DNA of 64,000 bases from Paracoccaceae bacterium (GTDB taxonomy: Bacteria; Pseudomonadota; Alphaproteobacteria; Rhodobacterales; Rhodobacteraceae). This document shows positions 1 to 8,780 of the stretch, one piece after another. The notes below the pieces were generated by a model that was not told where the DNA came from, did not search any database, and saw nothing but the letters and a program-made list of their open reading frames with translations. The stretch lies in contig JAIXPH010000062.1 of NCBI GenBank assembly GCA_027486345.1, forward strand, positions 34,619-98,618, in the 5' to 3' direction. Both the position numbers and the translations under genes were made by a program. Every line of letters begins with the position of its first letter. Positions within the stretch are counted from its first letter, which is position 1.

Positions 1-15
1 GATGGGGAAGTAGAA

Positions 16-771
16 TTATTTCAACGGCTTGGGCAGCGACACCACATTGCCGTCGCCCCGCACCGGTTCACCGAACTCCAGCCCGAGCGCGGGCAGGAGT
101 TCGCGCAAATCCTCTTCAAGCCGCTTGAGTTGCACCTGCGCCTGACGCTCTTCGACCTCGACATCGGTCAGCCATGCGCGCAATTCATCCGTCAGCGACC
201 GGGCGAGTTTCAGCCGTTCGGCCAAGGCATCCACCTCTTCCTGACGCTGGCGCAGGAAGCGGCGGGCCCGGTCGATCTTGGTGTCGGAATAGATGCGCGC
301 CAGATCGCGGGACTGGTGACTCATCACCGCCGCGAGTTCCAGCAACTCAGGCTCCAGATCGGCAAGCTCGGGATGGCGGCGCAGCACCTCCATCCGCTGG
401 CGGATCGATTCGAACTCTCCAGACAGGGCAAAGACCCCGGCCCGGTCGGCGGCATGGGCGATGCGATAGGCGCGGGCGATATCGTCCATGGCGATGCGAA
501 AGCTGCGATGCCCCGTCTCCAGCGCCGCGATGCGCCGCAGGCTGGGCAGGGTCAGGCACAGCGCGACCAGCATCGCCAACAGCAGCAGCTGCACCACAAG
601 GCCCGCATGCTGGGGCGACCAGTCACCCAGACGCAGCGGCAGGACCGGCCATGGCCATACGCCGAACGCCGCCCCCAGGGAGAACAGGGTCAGACCGGCC
701 GTGAGGGTGATGATCAGGACAGGGGCAATGAACAGCGGCACATCGCGCCAGGCAATCGGGGCAGAGGACAC
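16..771 (-). CDS. Two-helix membrane protein with C-terminal coiled coil
   Basis: The product of about 251 aa has two hydrophobic segments near its N-terminus (around residues 10-38 and 55-77), followed by a long charged helical region rich in Glu, Arg, Leu and Gln that should form a coiled coil. That suggests an inner-membrane protein with a cytoplasmic rod. I recall similar Rhodobacterales proteins annotated loosely as 'DNA repair protein', but no catalytic motif is visible to support this. There is no in-frame ATG before the membrane segments. I chose the GTG at 771 because AAGGGG lies 9 nt upstream; a longer GTG start at 828 has no visible ribosome site. The function is unknown. Confidence 0.7.
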   Translation of the reverse strand: MSSAPIAWRDVPLFIAPVLIITLTAGLTLFSLGAAFGVWPWPVLPLRLGDWSPQHAGLVVQLLLLAMLVALCLTLPSLRRIAALETGHRSFRIAMDDIARAYRIAHAADRAGVFALSGEFESIRQRMEVLRRHPELADLEPELLELAAVMSHQSRDLARIYSDTKIDRARRFLRQRQEEVDALAERLKLARSLTDELRAWLTDVEVEERQAQVQLKRLEEDLRELLPALGLEFGEPVRGDGNVVSLPKPLK

Positions 772-917
772 GGGAATGAACCCCTTACTGGATAACGGAA
801 CACCAAAAGACCAATCGGCCCATGCCACAGCGCGTGCGGGTCAGGCCCAGAGTGCAATCAACCAGCGCCTGCATCGATTCGGCAACAGATTTCGTGATTC
901 GTGGGCGCGGGGGGGCA

Positions 918-1295
918 TCACAGGCCGCGGATCAGCACCACGGCCCCGACCACGGGCACGAGCAGCAGAAGCGTGCCGACAATCCAGTGCGACCAAATCG
1001 GCGCGGGCCATTCGGTCAGCACCAGCCGCCCCCAGCCCCGCACCAGCCACAGCCAGCACAGGATCGACACGAAATTGCGGAACGCCTGCAGTTGCGGGTC
1101 GGTCACTGGCAGGGGGACAAAGATCCACAGGCCGAGCAATCCGCCCCAGACGGCCAGCGGCAGGGTGTGGGGCACCTTGGCCCGCCATCCGGCCAGACCT
1201 GCGACGGCGATGGCCAAGGGCACGGCAGAGGTCAGCGCCTGCAGGATCGGCGAATGGCCGAGCAGATCGAGCATGCGGACCAAAACCGCCTCCAT
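918..1295 (-). CDS. Small integral membrane protein downstream of mlaF
   Basis: This 125-aa, strongly hydrophobic protein has three or four predicted membrane helices and no recognisable catalytic motif. Its ATG shares one base with the mlaF stop (TGATG), so it is almost certainly translationally coupled to the mlaE-mlaF pair and may assist that transporter or simply share the operon. I do not recognise the family. The reading frame is well supported by the overlap and by the membrane-protein composition, whereas the overlapping plus-strand frames look like shadows. Confidence 0.7.
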   Translation of the reverse strand: MEAVLVRMLDLLGHSPILQALTSAVPLAIAVAGLAGWRAKVPHTLPLAVWGGLLGLWIFVPLPVTDPQLQAFRNFVSILCWLWLVRGWGRLVLTEWPAPIWSHWIVGTLLLLVPVVGAVVLIRGL

Positions 1296-2041
1296 CAGCG
1301 CACCGCGGCGATGGGGCCTGTGGCGCGGCCATGGATGAACTGCTGGACGTAAGGATCGGGTGTGGCGTCCATCTCCGCGACCGGGCCGCTCCAGCGGATC
1401 AGCCCGTCATGAAGCATCGCCACGCGGTCTGCGATGGCGCGGACCGAACTCATGTCATGCGTGATCGTCATGGCGGTGGCCCCCATCTCGACCACGATCT
1501 CGCGGATCAGGTCGTTGATGACGCCGGACATGATGGGGTCAAGGCCGGTGGTGGGTTCGTCAAAGAAGATGATCTCAGGACTTGCGGCGATGGCGCGGGC
1601 GAGACCCACGCGCTTTTGCATCCCGCCGGACAGTTCGGCGGGGAACATGTCGGCGGTCTCCGGCTTCAGCCCCACGCGGCGCAGCTTTTCGATGGCGATC
1701 TCGCGCGCCTCGGCCTTGGGGCGTTTGAGTGTGCCGCGCAGCAGGCGGAAGGCGACGTTTTCCCAGACCTTCAGCGAATCAAACAGTGCGCCGCCTTGGA
1801 ACAGCATCCCGAACCGGGCGAGAAAGGCATCGCGGTCACCCTTGGTCACGTCCTGACCGTCCAGCGTGATCGTCCCCTGATCGGGGGTGACAAGGCCCAG
1901 CACGGATTTGAGCAGTACCGATTTCCCGGTGCCCGACCCGCCGATGATGACCATGCTTTCGCCCTTGGCGATGGTCAGGTCCACCCCGCGCAGGACGCGG
2001 TTGGGGCCGAAGGATTTGTGCACGCCGGAGAGGGTGATCAT
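1295..2041 (-). CDS. mlaF: ABC transporter ATP-binding protein, MlaF-type lipid transport
   Basis: This 248-aa ATPase would power retrograde phospholipid trafficking or a related hydrophobic-substrate importer together with the MlaE-type permease encoded just upstream. The Walker A loop GGSGTGKS lies near residues 33-40, the signature is LSGGMQKR and Walker B is IIFFDEPTTGLDP, all intact. The start is the ATG at 2041, which overlaps the mlaE stop as ATGA; the longer open frame upstream is a shadow of mlaE. The downstream gene overlaps it by one base. No MlaD substrate-binding protein is encoded next to it in this window. Membership of the Mla/Ttg2 class is inferred mainly from the MlaE partner. 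Confidence 0.9.
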   Translation of the reverse strand: MITLSGVHKSFGPNRVLRGVDLTIAKGESMVIIGGSGTGKSVLLKSVLGLVTPDQGTITLDGQDVTKGDRDAFLARFGMLFQGGALFDSLKVWENVAFRLLRGTLKRPKAEAREIAIEKLRRVGLKPETADMFPAELSGGMQKRVGLARAIAASPEIIFFDEPTTGLDPIMSGVINDLIREIVVEMGATAMTITHDMSSVRAIADRVAMLHDGLIRWSGPVAEMDATPDPYVQQFIHGRATGPIAAVR

Positions 2042-2820
2042 GCGCTGAAAAACACCTCTGTCAGCAGGTAGTTGGCGGCAAGGATCAGCACGGATGCCCC
2101 CACCACGGCTGCCTTGGTCGCGGCCCCCACGCCCTGCGCGCCGCGCCCCGAATTCATGCCGTGATAGCAGCCCATGACGGCCACGATGAAGCCGAAGGCG
2201 GCCCCTTTCCACAGGCCCGAGGTGACATCCCAGACTTCAAGGAAATCGGCAGTGTTTTGCAGATAGGTGGCCGAATTGAAGCCAAGACGCTGCACCCCCA
2301 CCATCCAGCCCCCGGCAATGCCGATGGCATCACCCACCGCGACCAGCACCGGCACTGCCAGCGTGGCGGCCAGCACGCGCGGCACGGCGAGGTATTTCAG
2401 CGGGTTGGTCGAAAGCGTCACCAGCGCGTCGATCTGTTCGGTGACCTTCATGGTGCCGATTTCAGCGGCAATCGACGAAGCCACCCGCGCTGCGACCATC
2501 AGGCCGCCCAAGACGGGGCCCAACTCGCGCACCATGCCGATGGCGACGATAGAGGGGACCACCGCCTCGGCATTGAACCTTGCCCCACCGGAATAGATTT
2601 GCAGCGCCAAAGCGCCGCCGGTGAAGACGGCGGTCAGGCCGACAACGGGCAGGGAAAACCAGCCGATCTGCATCAGGGCTTGGCCGAATTCCCGCGGGTA
2701 GAAGGGCGGGCGGAAGATGTGGCTCACGATGGCGGCGGCGAAAAGCGCCACCCGCCCGGTCGCGGCCAAGAGCGCCAGCGTCATGCGCCCCAGCGCGGCG
2801 AGGGGGGCGGTGAGGGTCAC
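2038..2820 (-). CDS. mlaE: MlaE-family ABC transporter permease
   Basis: This inner-membrane permease (about 260 aa) has the MlaE family fold with five or six hydrophobic segments. It carries the conserved stretch around [13 protein letters not shown] and [16 protein letters not shown], typical of MlaE/YrbE and its plastid TGD1 relatives. It pairs with the ATPase that overlaps its 3' end. The start is best placed at the GTG at 2820: it overlaps the alr stop as GTGA and has GGAGG about 8 nt upstream. The upstream ATG at 2841 lies inside alr without such a site. The operon order alr-mlaE-mlaF suggests read-through from alr. Confidence 0.9.
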   Translation of the reverse strand: MTLTAPLAALGRMTLALLAATGRVALFAAAIVSHIFRPPFYPREFGQALMQIGWFSLPVVGLTAVFTGGALALQIYSGGARFNAEAVVPSIVAIGMVRELGPVLGGLMVAARVASSIAAEIGTMKVTEQIDALVTLSTNPLKYLAVPRVLAATLAVPVLVAVGDAIGIAGGWMVGVQRLGFNSATYLQNTADFLEVWDVTSGLWKGAAFGFIVAVMGCYHGMNSGRGAQGVGAATKAAVVGASVLILAANYLLTEVFFSA

Positions 2821-3893
2821 GCGCTCTGTCCTCCGTTCCAATCCACTGCGCTACGCTCGATATGGCGGCGGGTATAGCGATTGCCAAGGCTGGTCAGGAT
2901 CTCATAGCCGATCGTGTTGCCGATGGTGGCGAGTTGGTCCACCCCCTGATGGGGCCCGAGGATGTCCAATGTGCGCGGCACCTGCGGCAGATGGCCGATG
3001 TCGACGGTGATCAGGTCCATCGAGACGCGGCCCACCAGCGGACAGGGGGTGTCGCCATCCCAGAGCGTGGCCTTGCCCGACAGGCTGCGCAGCAGCCCAT
3101 CGGCATAGCCGCCCGACACGGTCGCGATGACCGTGGGCCGATCCGCGACCCAGGTGTTGGAATAGCCCACGGGTTCGCCCATCGCGACCTCACGCGTCTG
3201 GATCACCGGCAGCGACAGGCGCACCACCGGATGGGCCTGCGCAAACGGCTGTCCGCCATAAAGCCCGATGCCGGGGCGGGTCAGGTCGAATTGATAGCGC
3301 GGACCAAGGAAAATCCCCCCGGTCGAGGCAAGGCTGCGTGGCACGCCGGTGCCATCGGTCATGGCGTGGAAGGCCTGCAATTGCACGGTATTCATCGGAT
3401 GTTCCGGCTCATCCGCGCAGGCCAGATGCGACATCAGAAGTTCCGGCCCGGCCTCCAGCACGAAGGGGGCCACGGCCTCCCATTCGCCTTCCTCCATGCC
3501 CAGACGGTTCATGCCGGTGTCCAGTTGCACGCCAAAGGGCTGGCCGGGCAGGGATTCCAGATGCCGCGTGACCTGTTCCACCGAGTTCAGCATCGGCGTC
3601 AGATCAAGGTCGTGGATCATCTCGGTATCCCCGGCCATATGGCCCGAGAGGATGCAGATCTGCGGCCCTGGTCCCAGCGCCTGCCGCACGGCGGCCCCTT
3701 CTTCGGCAACGGCGACGAAGAAGCGCCGCGCCCCCGCCTGTGCCAGCGCGCGCACGACACGGGTGGTGCCAAGGCCATAGGCATCCGCCTTGACCACGGC
3801 GGCGGTCTGCACGCCCGAGGGGGTAAGCCGGTCCAAGGCGCGCCAATTGGCGGCGATGGCGTCGAGGTCGATGGAAAGCGATGCGGTGGCCAT
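2817..3893 (-). CDS. alr: Alanine racemase
   Basis: This 358-aa PLP enzyme interconverts L- and D-alanine, supplying D-alanine for peptidoglycan. The PLP lysine is K35 in the motif [10 protein letters not shown], and the second half carries the expected GYSNTW segment near the catalytic tyrosine region and a DLITVDIGH stretch in the C-terminal beta domain. Length is normal for Alr. The gene follows dnaB on the same strand after a GC-rich spacer with palindromes, and its last bases overlap the GTG start of mlaE. Whether it is the only racemase cannot be told from this window. Confidence 0.95.
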   Translation of the reverse strand: MATASLSIDLDAIAANWRALDRLTPSGVQTAAVVKADAYGLGTTRVVRALAQAGARRFFVAVAEEGAAVRQALGPGPQICILSGHMAGDTEMIHDLDLTPMLNSVEQVTRHLESLPGQPFGVQLDTGMNRLGMEEGEWEAVAPFVLEAGPELLMSHLACADEPEHPMNTVQLQAFHAMTDGTGVPRSLASTGGIFLGPRYQFDLTRPGIGLYGGQPFAQAHPVVRLSLPVIQTREVAMGEPVGYSNTWVADRPTVIATVSGGYADGLLRSLSGKATLWDGDTPCPLVGRVSMDLITVDIGHLPQVPRTLDILGPHQGVDQLATIGNTIGYEILTSLGNRYTRRHIERSAVDWNGGQSA

Positions 3894-4045
3894 GATGCGC
3901 CGTTTCTGACAGGGAGGGGGACAGGGTCAAGCGGTTTCGTCGGGGTCGGCCGCCATCCCGGCCGGTGATCTGGCGGACAGGCGCGGGCCGCGCCTGCGAG
4001 TCATGCACCCCGCCCCGCGCCGGGCGCGCGGGCCGGGGCCCGGTC

Positions 4046-4082
4046 AGGGGGCGCTCGCGCCCCCTCTGGCCGCGCGCGGCCA
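4046..4082. repeat. Tandem GC palindromes between dnaB and alr
   Basis: Two perfect palindromic elements lie end to end in the spacer between dnaB and alr. The first pairs agggggcgc with gcgccccct across a 2-nt loop (4046-4065); the second is the 16-nt palindrome tggccgcgcgcggcca (4067-4082). They are followed by a ctgaggatatttg stretch; a similar ggatatttga occurs near 43691. They could act as a terminator behind dnaB or be a REP-like repeat. No T-run follows on either strand. Confidence 0.5.
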
Positions 4083-4123
4083 TTCACCCCCTGAGGATAT
4101 TTGCCGCAACGGGGAAGCGGGGA

Positions 4124-5635
4124 TCAGTATTCCGGACCGCCTTCGGCCTGCCAGGGTTGGACGAGGTTGCCAAAGCGGGTGAAGCGGCCTTCGAAGCTGA
4201 GTTCGACGGTGCCGATGGGGCCGTGGCGCTGTTTGCCGATCACCACCTCGGCCTTGCCATGCACGCGGTTCATCTTGTCCAGCCATTCGGCAAAGCGCGG
4301 GTCGTCTTCCGGTGGCTTGAGCCGTTCGTGGTAATATTCGTCGCGATAGACGAACATGACGACGTCGGCGTCCTGTTCGATCGAGCCGGATTCGCGCAGG
4401 TCCGACAGTTGCGGGCGCTTGTCCTCACGGCTTTCGACGGTGCGCGACAGTTGGGAGAGCGCGATCACCGGGATCTGCAATTCCTTGGCGATGGCCTTCA
4501 GCCCTTGGGTGATTTCCGAGACTTCCTGCACGCGGTTCGATTCGCCGCGTCCAGTGCCCTTGAGCAGTTGCAGATAGTCCACCATCAGCACGTCGAGGCC
4601 ATGGGTGCGCTTCAGGCGGCGGGCGCGGGCGGCGACCTGGCTGATCGGCAGGGCGGGCGTGTCGTCGATGTAGAGCGGGCAGGATTCCAACGCCTTGGCG
4701 GCCTCGACGAAGCGGCGGAACTCCTGTTCGGTCATGTCGCCGCGGCGGATCTGTTCTGACGGGACTTCTGACGCCTCGGACAGGATACGGGCGGCGAGTT
4801 GTTCGGCGCTCATTTCCAAGCTGAAGAACCCCACCACGCCGCCATCCACCGCACCCTCGCCGCCGTCATGCAGACGGCCCCGGCGGTAGGCCTTGGCGAT
4901 GTTGAAGGCGATATTGGTGGCCAGCGAGGTTTTCCCCATCGAGGGGCGCCCGGCGAGGATCAGCAGGTCCGAGGGGTGCAGCCCCCCCAGCTTGCGGTCA
5001 AGGTCCACAAGGCCGGTCGAAATGCCCGCGAGGCCCCCGCCGCGCTGATAGGCGGCATTGGCGGAATTCACCGCCTCGGTCACCGCTTTCAGGAAAGAGG
5101 TGAAACCGCGTTCGGCGACACCCTGTTCGCCCAGCTTGTAAAGGCGCTGTTCAGCCTCGGTGATCTGCTCGCGCGGTTCGGAGGTGATTTCCACCTTGGC
5201 GGCCTTGGACGAGATGTCGCGGCCCAAGGCGATGAGTTCACGCCGCACGGCAAGGTCATAGATCATCTGCGCGTAATCGCGCGCGGCAAAGGCGCTGATG
5301 GCGGCCCCGGCAAGACGGACCAGATAGGCCGGACCGCCCAATTCACGGAGACCTTCGTCATCCTCGAAGAAGGGTTTCAGCGTCACGGGACTGGCCAGCG
5401 CGTTCTTCTGGATGCGGGCCGCGGCGCGTTCGAAGATACGCTGATGGACCGGGTCGAAGAAATGCTCGGATTTCACAAGGGCGGCGATGCGGTCATAGAC
5501 ATCATTGTTGGTGAGGATCGCCCCCAGAAGCTGCTGCTCGGCCTCGATGTTGTGCGGCAGTGATTCGGCGAGATCCGGGCCCGCGGTGGCGGGAAGGGCC
5601 GGATTGAGCGCGCGGAAGGTGGCGATTTCGGTCAT
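4124..5635 (-). CDS. dnaB: Replicative DNA helicase DnaB
   Basis: This 503-aa hexameric helicase unwinds DNA at the replication fork and recruits primase. The N-terminal DnaB domain begins around the motif LPHNIEAEQQLLGA, and the RecA-like C-terminal domain has Walker A GRPSMGKTS, the Walker B region VDYLQLL and the SQLSRTVESREDKRP loop typical of DnaB. Length is normal and no intein is present. I chose the ATG at 5635 because the conserved N-terminus starts just after it; an in-frame GTG at 5668 would add 11 poorly conserved residues. The leader contains a DnaA-box match, so DnaA-linked control is possible. Confidence 0.96.
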   Translation of the reverse strand: MTEIATFRALNPALPATAGPDLAESLPHNIEAEQQLLGAILTNNDVYDRIAALVKSEHFFDPVHQRIFERAAARIQKNALASPVTLKPFFEDDEGLRELGGPAYLVRLAGAAISAFAARDYAQMIYDLAVRRELIALGRDISSKAAKVEITSEPREQITEAEQRLYKLGEQGVAERGFTSFLKAVTEAVNSANAAYQRGGGLAGISTGLVDLDRKLGGLHPSDLLILAGRPSMGKTSLATNIAFNIAKAYRRGRLHDGGEGAVDGGVVGFFSLEMSAEQLAARILSEASEVPSEQIRRGDMTEQEFRRFVEAAKALESCPLYIDDTPALPISQVAARARRLKRTHGLDVLMVDYLQLLKGTGRGESNRVQEVSEITQGLKAIAKELQIPVIALSQLSRTVESREDKRPQLSDLRESGSIEQDADVVMFVYRDEYYHERLKPPEDDPRFAEWLDKMNRVHGKAEVVIGKQRHGPIGTVELSFEGRFTRFGNLVQPWQAEGGPEY

Positions 5636-5948
5636 GCCTGTGGGTATCCCGTTCTTGCCCCCCGACACGGGCGGAGGGTCGCAAAGCTATGCCCGTTTCC
5701 CCGCCGCTGTTCCAGATGCGGCGCGGCGGCGGCCGCGGTCGGGATCGGTGGGCAGGTCTGTGGATAAGACCGCCGGAACCGGGTGGAGAAGCCGGGGACA
5801 GCTCTGATCATCAAGATATTGCGGATCGGGGGCGCGCGTCCACCGTGGAATGCGGTCAGGGCCGCGCGGGGCGGGAAAAGCTGTCCACAGGGGTTTGGGC
5901 GAAAATCCGCGCGACGTGACCGGCAGGCCACGCGCGCGGCCGGGCCGG
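5636..5948. promoter_or_regulatory. Leader between pyrE and dnaB
   Basis: This stretch of about 313 bases contains no convincing gene. It separates pyrE from dnaB, both on the minus strand, and probably holds the dnaB promoter and 5' leader. It carries one consensus DnaA box (5759-5767) and a looser ctgtccaca match, 7 of 9 to the same consensus, at 5881-5889. The short frames here have low-quality Arg/Pro/Gly composition and are treated as noise. Confidence 0.5.
5759..5767 (-). promoter_or_regulatory. DnaA-box consensus upstream of dnaB
   Basis: The plus strand reads tgtggataa, so the minus strand reads TTATCCACA, the exact consensus DnaA box. It lies about 125 bases upstream of the dnaB start and in the same orientation as the gene. 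A site there could let DnaA activate or repress dnaB; a chance match is also possible for a 9-mer. Confidence 0.5.
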
Positions 5949-6629
5949 TCAGGCCGTGGTGCGGGCGGCTTGCCAGGCGCGGGGATCGTTCAGGAATTCT
6001 TCCACCCCGGCCAGCGTGGCGGCGTCAAAGGCGCCCGAGGCCCGCGCCTCGGCCAGCACATCCCACCAGGTGCAGAGGTGATGCAGCGCCACGCCGTGAT
6101 CGGCCAGCCGCTGGGTCGTTTCCGGGAAGATGCCGTAGTAGAAGATCACCGCCGTATGGCCGCAAGTGGCCCCCGTCTCGCGGATGGCATCGACGAAGGA
6201 GAGTTTCGAGCCGCCGTCGGTGGTCAGATCCTCGACCAGCAGCACGCGCTGGCCCTCGGACATCGCGCCTTCGATGCGGGCGTTGCGGCCGTAGCCTTTG
6301 GGTTTCTTGCGCACATAGGTCATCGGCAGGGCAAGGCGTTCGGCCACCAGCGCGGCGAAGGGGATGCCTGCGGTTTCACCGCCGGCGATGTTGTCGAACG
6401 CCTCGAACCCCGCCTCGCGCATCACGGTGACCGACAGGAAATCCATCAGGGCCGAGCGGATGCGCGGATAGCTGATCAGCTTGCGGCAATCGATATAGGT
6501 GGGCGAGGGCAGACCCGAGGCCAGCGTGAAGGGCGTGTCGGTGTTGAAATGCACGGCCTTGATCTCCAGCAGCGCGCGGGCGGTCAGGCGGGCGATTTCT
6601 TCCTTGGGCGGGAAGGCGGTCGGGATCAT
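5949..6629 (-). CDS. pyrE: Orotate phosphoribosyltransferase
   Basis: This 226-aa enzyme converts orotate and PRPP to orotidine 5'-phosphate in de novo UMP synthesis. The PRPP-binding loop reads [13 protein letters not shown] with the acidic pair expected for type I phosphoribosyltransferases, and the flexible-loop segment [10 protein letters not shown] is present. The start at 6629 has AAGGAAA overlapping the TAA of the upstream kinase gene, nine bases before the ATG, so the two are probably cotranscribed. pyrC lies about 2.2 kb upstream on the same strand, beyond an island of small and broken genes. Confidence 0.95.
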   Translation of the reverse strand: MIPTAFPPKEEIARLTARALLEIKAVHFNTDTPFTLASGLPSPTYIDCRKLISYPRIRSALMDFLSVTVMREAGFEAFDNIAGGETAGIPFAALVAERLALPMTYVRKKPKGYGRNARIEGAMSEGQRVLLVEDLTTDGGSKLSFVDAIRETGATCGHTAVIFYYGIFPETTQRLADHGVALHHLCTWWDVLAEARASGAFDAATLAGVEEFLNDPRAWQAARTTA

Positions 6630-6638
6630 GGCGTTTCC

Positions 6639-7193
6639 TTATGAAGGCCATCGCGTCCGGTCCAGCACGAGACGGGCGAGACGGTCGGGCGGCATGTCGG
6701 CGGTGTCGGCGGTCAGGTCGGGGATGTGGCGGCGGAATGGACCGGAACGCAGGGCCGCGTCAAGAACCCTTGCCCGCTCGCGGTGCCAGCGAAGGGCGTC
6801 GCCCTGTTCGCGGCGGGCGAGGCGGGCCTCCATCACGGCGACGGGGGCGAGCAGCAGGACATGGGTGATCCGCGATCCGGGCAGGGCGTCGGTCAGACGG
6901 TCAAGATCGGCGTCGGTTTCCCAGACATGGGGCAGGATCAGCGGCAGGGGGCCGTCTTGGTCCAACGGGGGCAGCAGGCGGGCCAGTTGCGCCAGGGCAA
7001 GGCGCTGGCCAAAGGGATCATCATCGGGCCGGGGATAGACCCAGGCCAAGGCGTCCAGATCGAACAGCGCATGGCGGAGGGGCAGGAGGGCATGGCTGAT
7101 CGCCCCCGCCAGCGTTGTCTTGCCCACACCGCAGGGGCCGTTCAGGATCAGGACGGGGCGGTGGGTCACGGTGAGGTGCGTTTGCGCTGGCAT
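6639..7193 (-). CDS. P-loop kinase-like NTPase
   Basis: This 184-aa protein has a Walker A motif, NGPCGVGKTT (near residues 18-27), followed by a FDLDALAWVYPRP segment that probably binds the acceptor. It ends with an Arg-rich lid region of the type seen in shikimate, adenylate and gluconate kinases. The substrate is not evident; the family is best described as AAA-type or small-molecule kinase of unknown specificity. The start at 7193 was chosen because the P-loop domain begins right after it. It directly precedes pyrE. A degenerate second copy of its middle part lies just upstream, at about 7250-7435. Confidence 0.75.
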   Translation of the reverse strand: MPAQTHLTVTHRPVLILNGPCGVGKTTLAGAISHALLPLRHALFDLDALAWVYPRPDDDPFGQRLALAQLARLLPPLDQDGPLPLILPHVWETDADLDRLTDALPGSRITHVLLLAPVAVMEARLARREQGDALRWHRERARVLDAALRSGPFRRHIPDLTADTADMPPDRLARLVLDRTRWPS

Positions 7194-7249
7194 GTTTGCC
7201 GGTTGGCGGCGGTGGTCTGTGGCGCGAGGCGTAACGGGATCAGGGGCCG

Positions 7250-7435
7250 GTGGCCATCCATATCTTGTACGTGCGACGCGCCATCGGCCGCAAGTCGTTG
7301 CCATGGCCAACAGGATTGCAGATGGGGCCGGGACAGACCTTGGCCAAGGCGTCCAGATAAATGGGGCCGACGAGGATTACGGAGCGTCTCGGTCCGCCTT
7401 GTCTACACCTGCCTTGATCCCAACGATGAACCCGG
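7250..7435 (-). pseudogene. Remnant of a duplicated P-loop kinase gene
   Basis: The minus strand here translates to YLDALAKVCPGPICNPVGHG, which aligns with FDLDALAWVYPRPDDDPFGQ of the intact kinase just downstream. At DNA level, 7305-7358 aligns without gaps to 7007-7060 with about 40 of 54 bases identical, including an exact 17-base block. In another frame GVDKA sits where the kinase has GVGKT, so the P-loop part is frameshifted. No complete frame survives. This looks like a tandem duplicate, or a related gene acquired nearby, that has decayed. Confidence 0.65.
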
Positions 7436-7501
7436 ATCGACGCAGGACTTGCCCCATGCGGCGGCTGCGTTACGCTTGGATCTTCAACCTGCGCGTGTGT
7501 G

Positions 7502-7954
7502 ATGTTCAAAAGGGCTTTTTCTTCGGTTCGGCGGGTATTTGCGGTTGGAAACGCCTTTGCGGCGTATAGACCGATTGCGCTGACGTTGACCTGTGTTTCG
7601 ATGTCGGGGACGGATGCAACCCTGACTTGGGCGGCAAAGGGTGCGCCGGACGTGCCGCAGGATGATCTCATCTTTGACATCGACTTTCTGGGGCAACCCT
7701 CTGGCGTCACGACCGGATTTCTGTGGGATGGTGCTCAGAGCCGTCTAGAAGGCGTCTATGTCATGCGAGGCGATACGGCCTTTGTCGTGAATAAAGGCTT
7801 TGCCTATGCCGGGCTTGCACAAGATAGGTCAGGGCGCGTCACAGCCGCGTGGTCCTTGGGCAGCCAAGGGGGACGATTGGCCTTGATCCGCGGCGATCAC
7901 CTATGCCTGACGTTGGAGCCTGATCCGTCCATCCATCGCATCCGGCAGGTGTAG
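7502..7954 (+). CDS. Hypothetical protein
   Basis: This 150-aa frame is not recognised. It has no clear signal peptide. A central portion with alternating polar and hydrophobic residues (FVVNKGFAYAGLAQDRSGRV) suggests a beta-rich fold. The gene ends 4 bases before the DUF4259-like reading frame, so the two may form an operon, but no good ribosome site precedes the ATG. It sits in the disturbed island between pyrC and pyrE and, like its neighbours, may be decaying. The overlapping minus-strand frame carries part of the kinase remnant and is not considered a gene. Confidence 0.45.
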   Translation: MFKRAFSSVRRVFAVGNAFAAYRPIALTLTCVSMSGTDATLTWAAKGAPDVPQDDLIFDIDFLGQPSGVTTGFLWDGAQSRLEGVYVMRGDTAFVVNKGFAYAGLAQDRSGRVTAAWSLGSQGGRLALIRGDHLCLTLEPDPSIHRIRQV

Positions 7955-7958
7955 TGCG

Positions 7959-8750
7959 ATGGGGACTTGGGGGCCGGGTCTGTTCAGCGACGATTTGGCC
8001 TGTGATCTGCGGGATCAGTTGCGCGATGCGCTGGCGGATGGGCAGAACCTGCCGCAGGCGGTGGCGGATTTGGAACACGCTTATAAGGCTGAGGTCGACG
8101 ACCCTGACCAAGCGCCCGTGTTCTGGCTGGCGCTTGCCGCGACGGCTTGGAAACTGGGTCGGCTGGATGCGGCATAGCAAGCGCGGGCCTTGGCCGTGAT
8201 TGCGGCCGGGGCTGATCTGCATCTCTGGGAGGGGGCAGAGCGTGCCAAACGCCAGAAGGTGTTGACCGCTTTGGCGGCACAGCTTTCGTCAGCCCAGGCC
8301 CCCGCCGTCAAATTGCGCAAACGCCGCGTGGCAGAGACGACCTGGGACGTTGGGGATGTTATCGAGCTGCGGTTGGCCTCGGGGCGGTGGACCCTGCTGC
8401 ATGTGGTCGGGCATTTCACCGACCGGGGCGGGCGCTTTCCGCAATGCGAGGTGCTGGACTGGCTGGGCGATTGGCCCGCGGTCCTGGATAAAGCCGCGCA
8501 AAGGCTGATTGATCGGGCGCCTGTCCTGCCGCCGCTGGATTCGTCGCTCACCGTGGAGTTCACCTTGGCCGTGGTGCCGACCAAGGCGGAACCGCGCTTG
8601 ATCCAGACCGGCCTGCGGCGTCTTGCGCGTCCTCGGCTGGTGGATCGGGTGGTGGGTCTGTTCACGCGCCCAACCCCGAAGTGGGGGCGGCCTTTTGTGC
8701 TGTGGCAGCACCTCGACTGGCAACTTCCACAGATTTACGGGTTGGAGTAG
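7959..8750 (+). pseudogene. DUF4259-like gene interrupted by an in-frame amber codon
   Basis: The frame opens with MGTWGPGLFSDDLACDLRD, a start characteristic of DUF4259-type proteins of unknown function. After 72 codons it meets TAG at 8175-8177. It then continues in the same frame for another 190 codons (QARALAVIAAGADLHLWEG onward) to a normal stop at 8750. The sequence after the amber codon continues the protein with no frameshift, so one base change (for example CAG to TAG) would explain it. Alternatives are amber read-through or a sequencing error. The C-terminal half has no obvious own start next to a ribosome site. Confidence 0.7.
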
Positions 8751-8780
8751 CGCGACACCCGAACGGCATCGCGCGGCGGC

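Noticed and set aside
488..2071. 527-aa plus-strand frame across the mlaF region
   Set aside because: It is a shadow of the minus-strand ABC transporter and membrane-protein genes, with Arg/Ala/His-rich composition and no motif.
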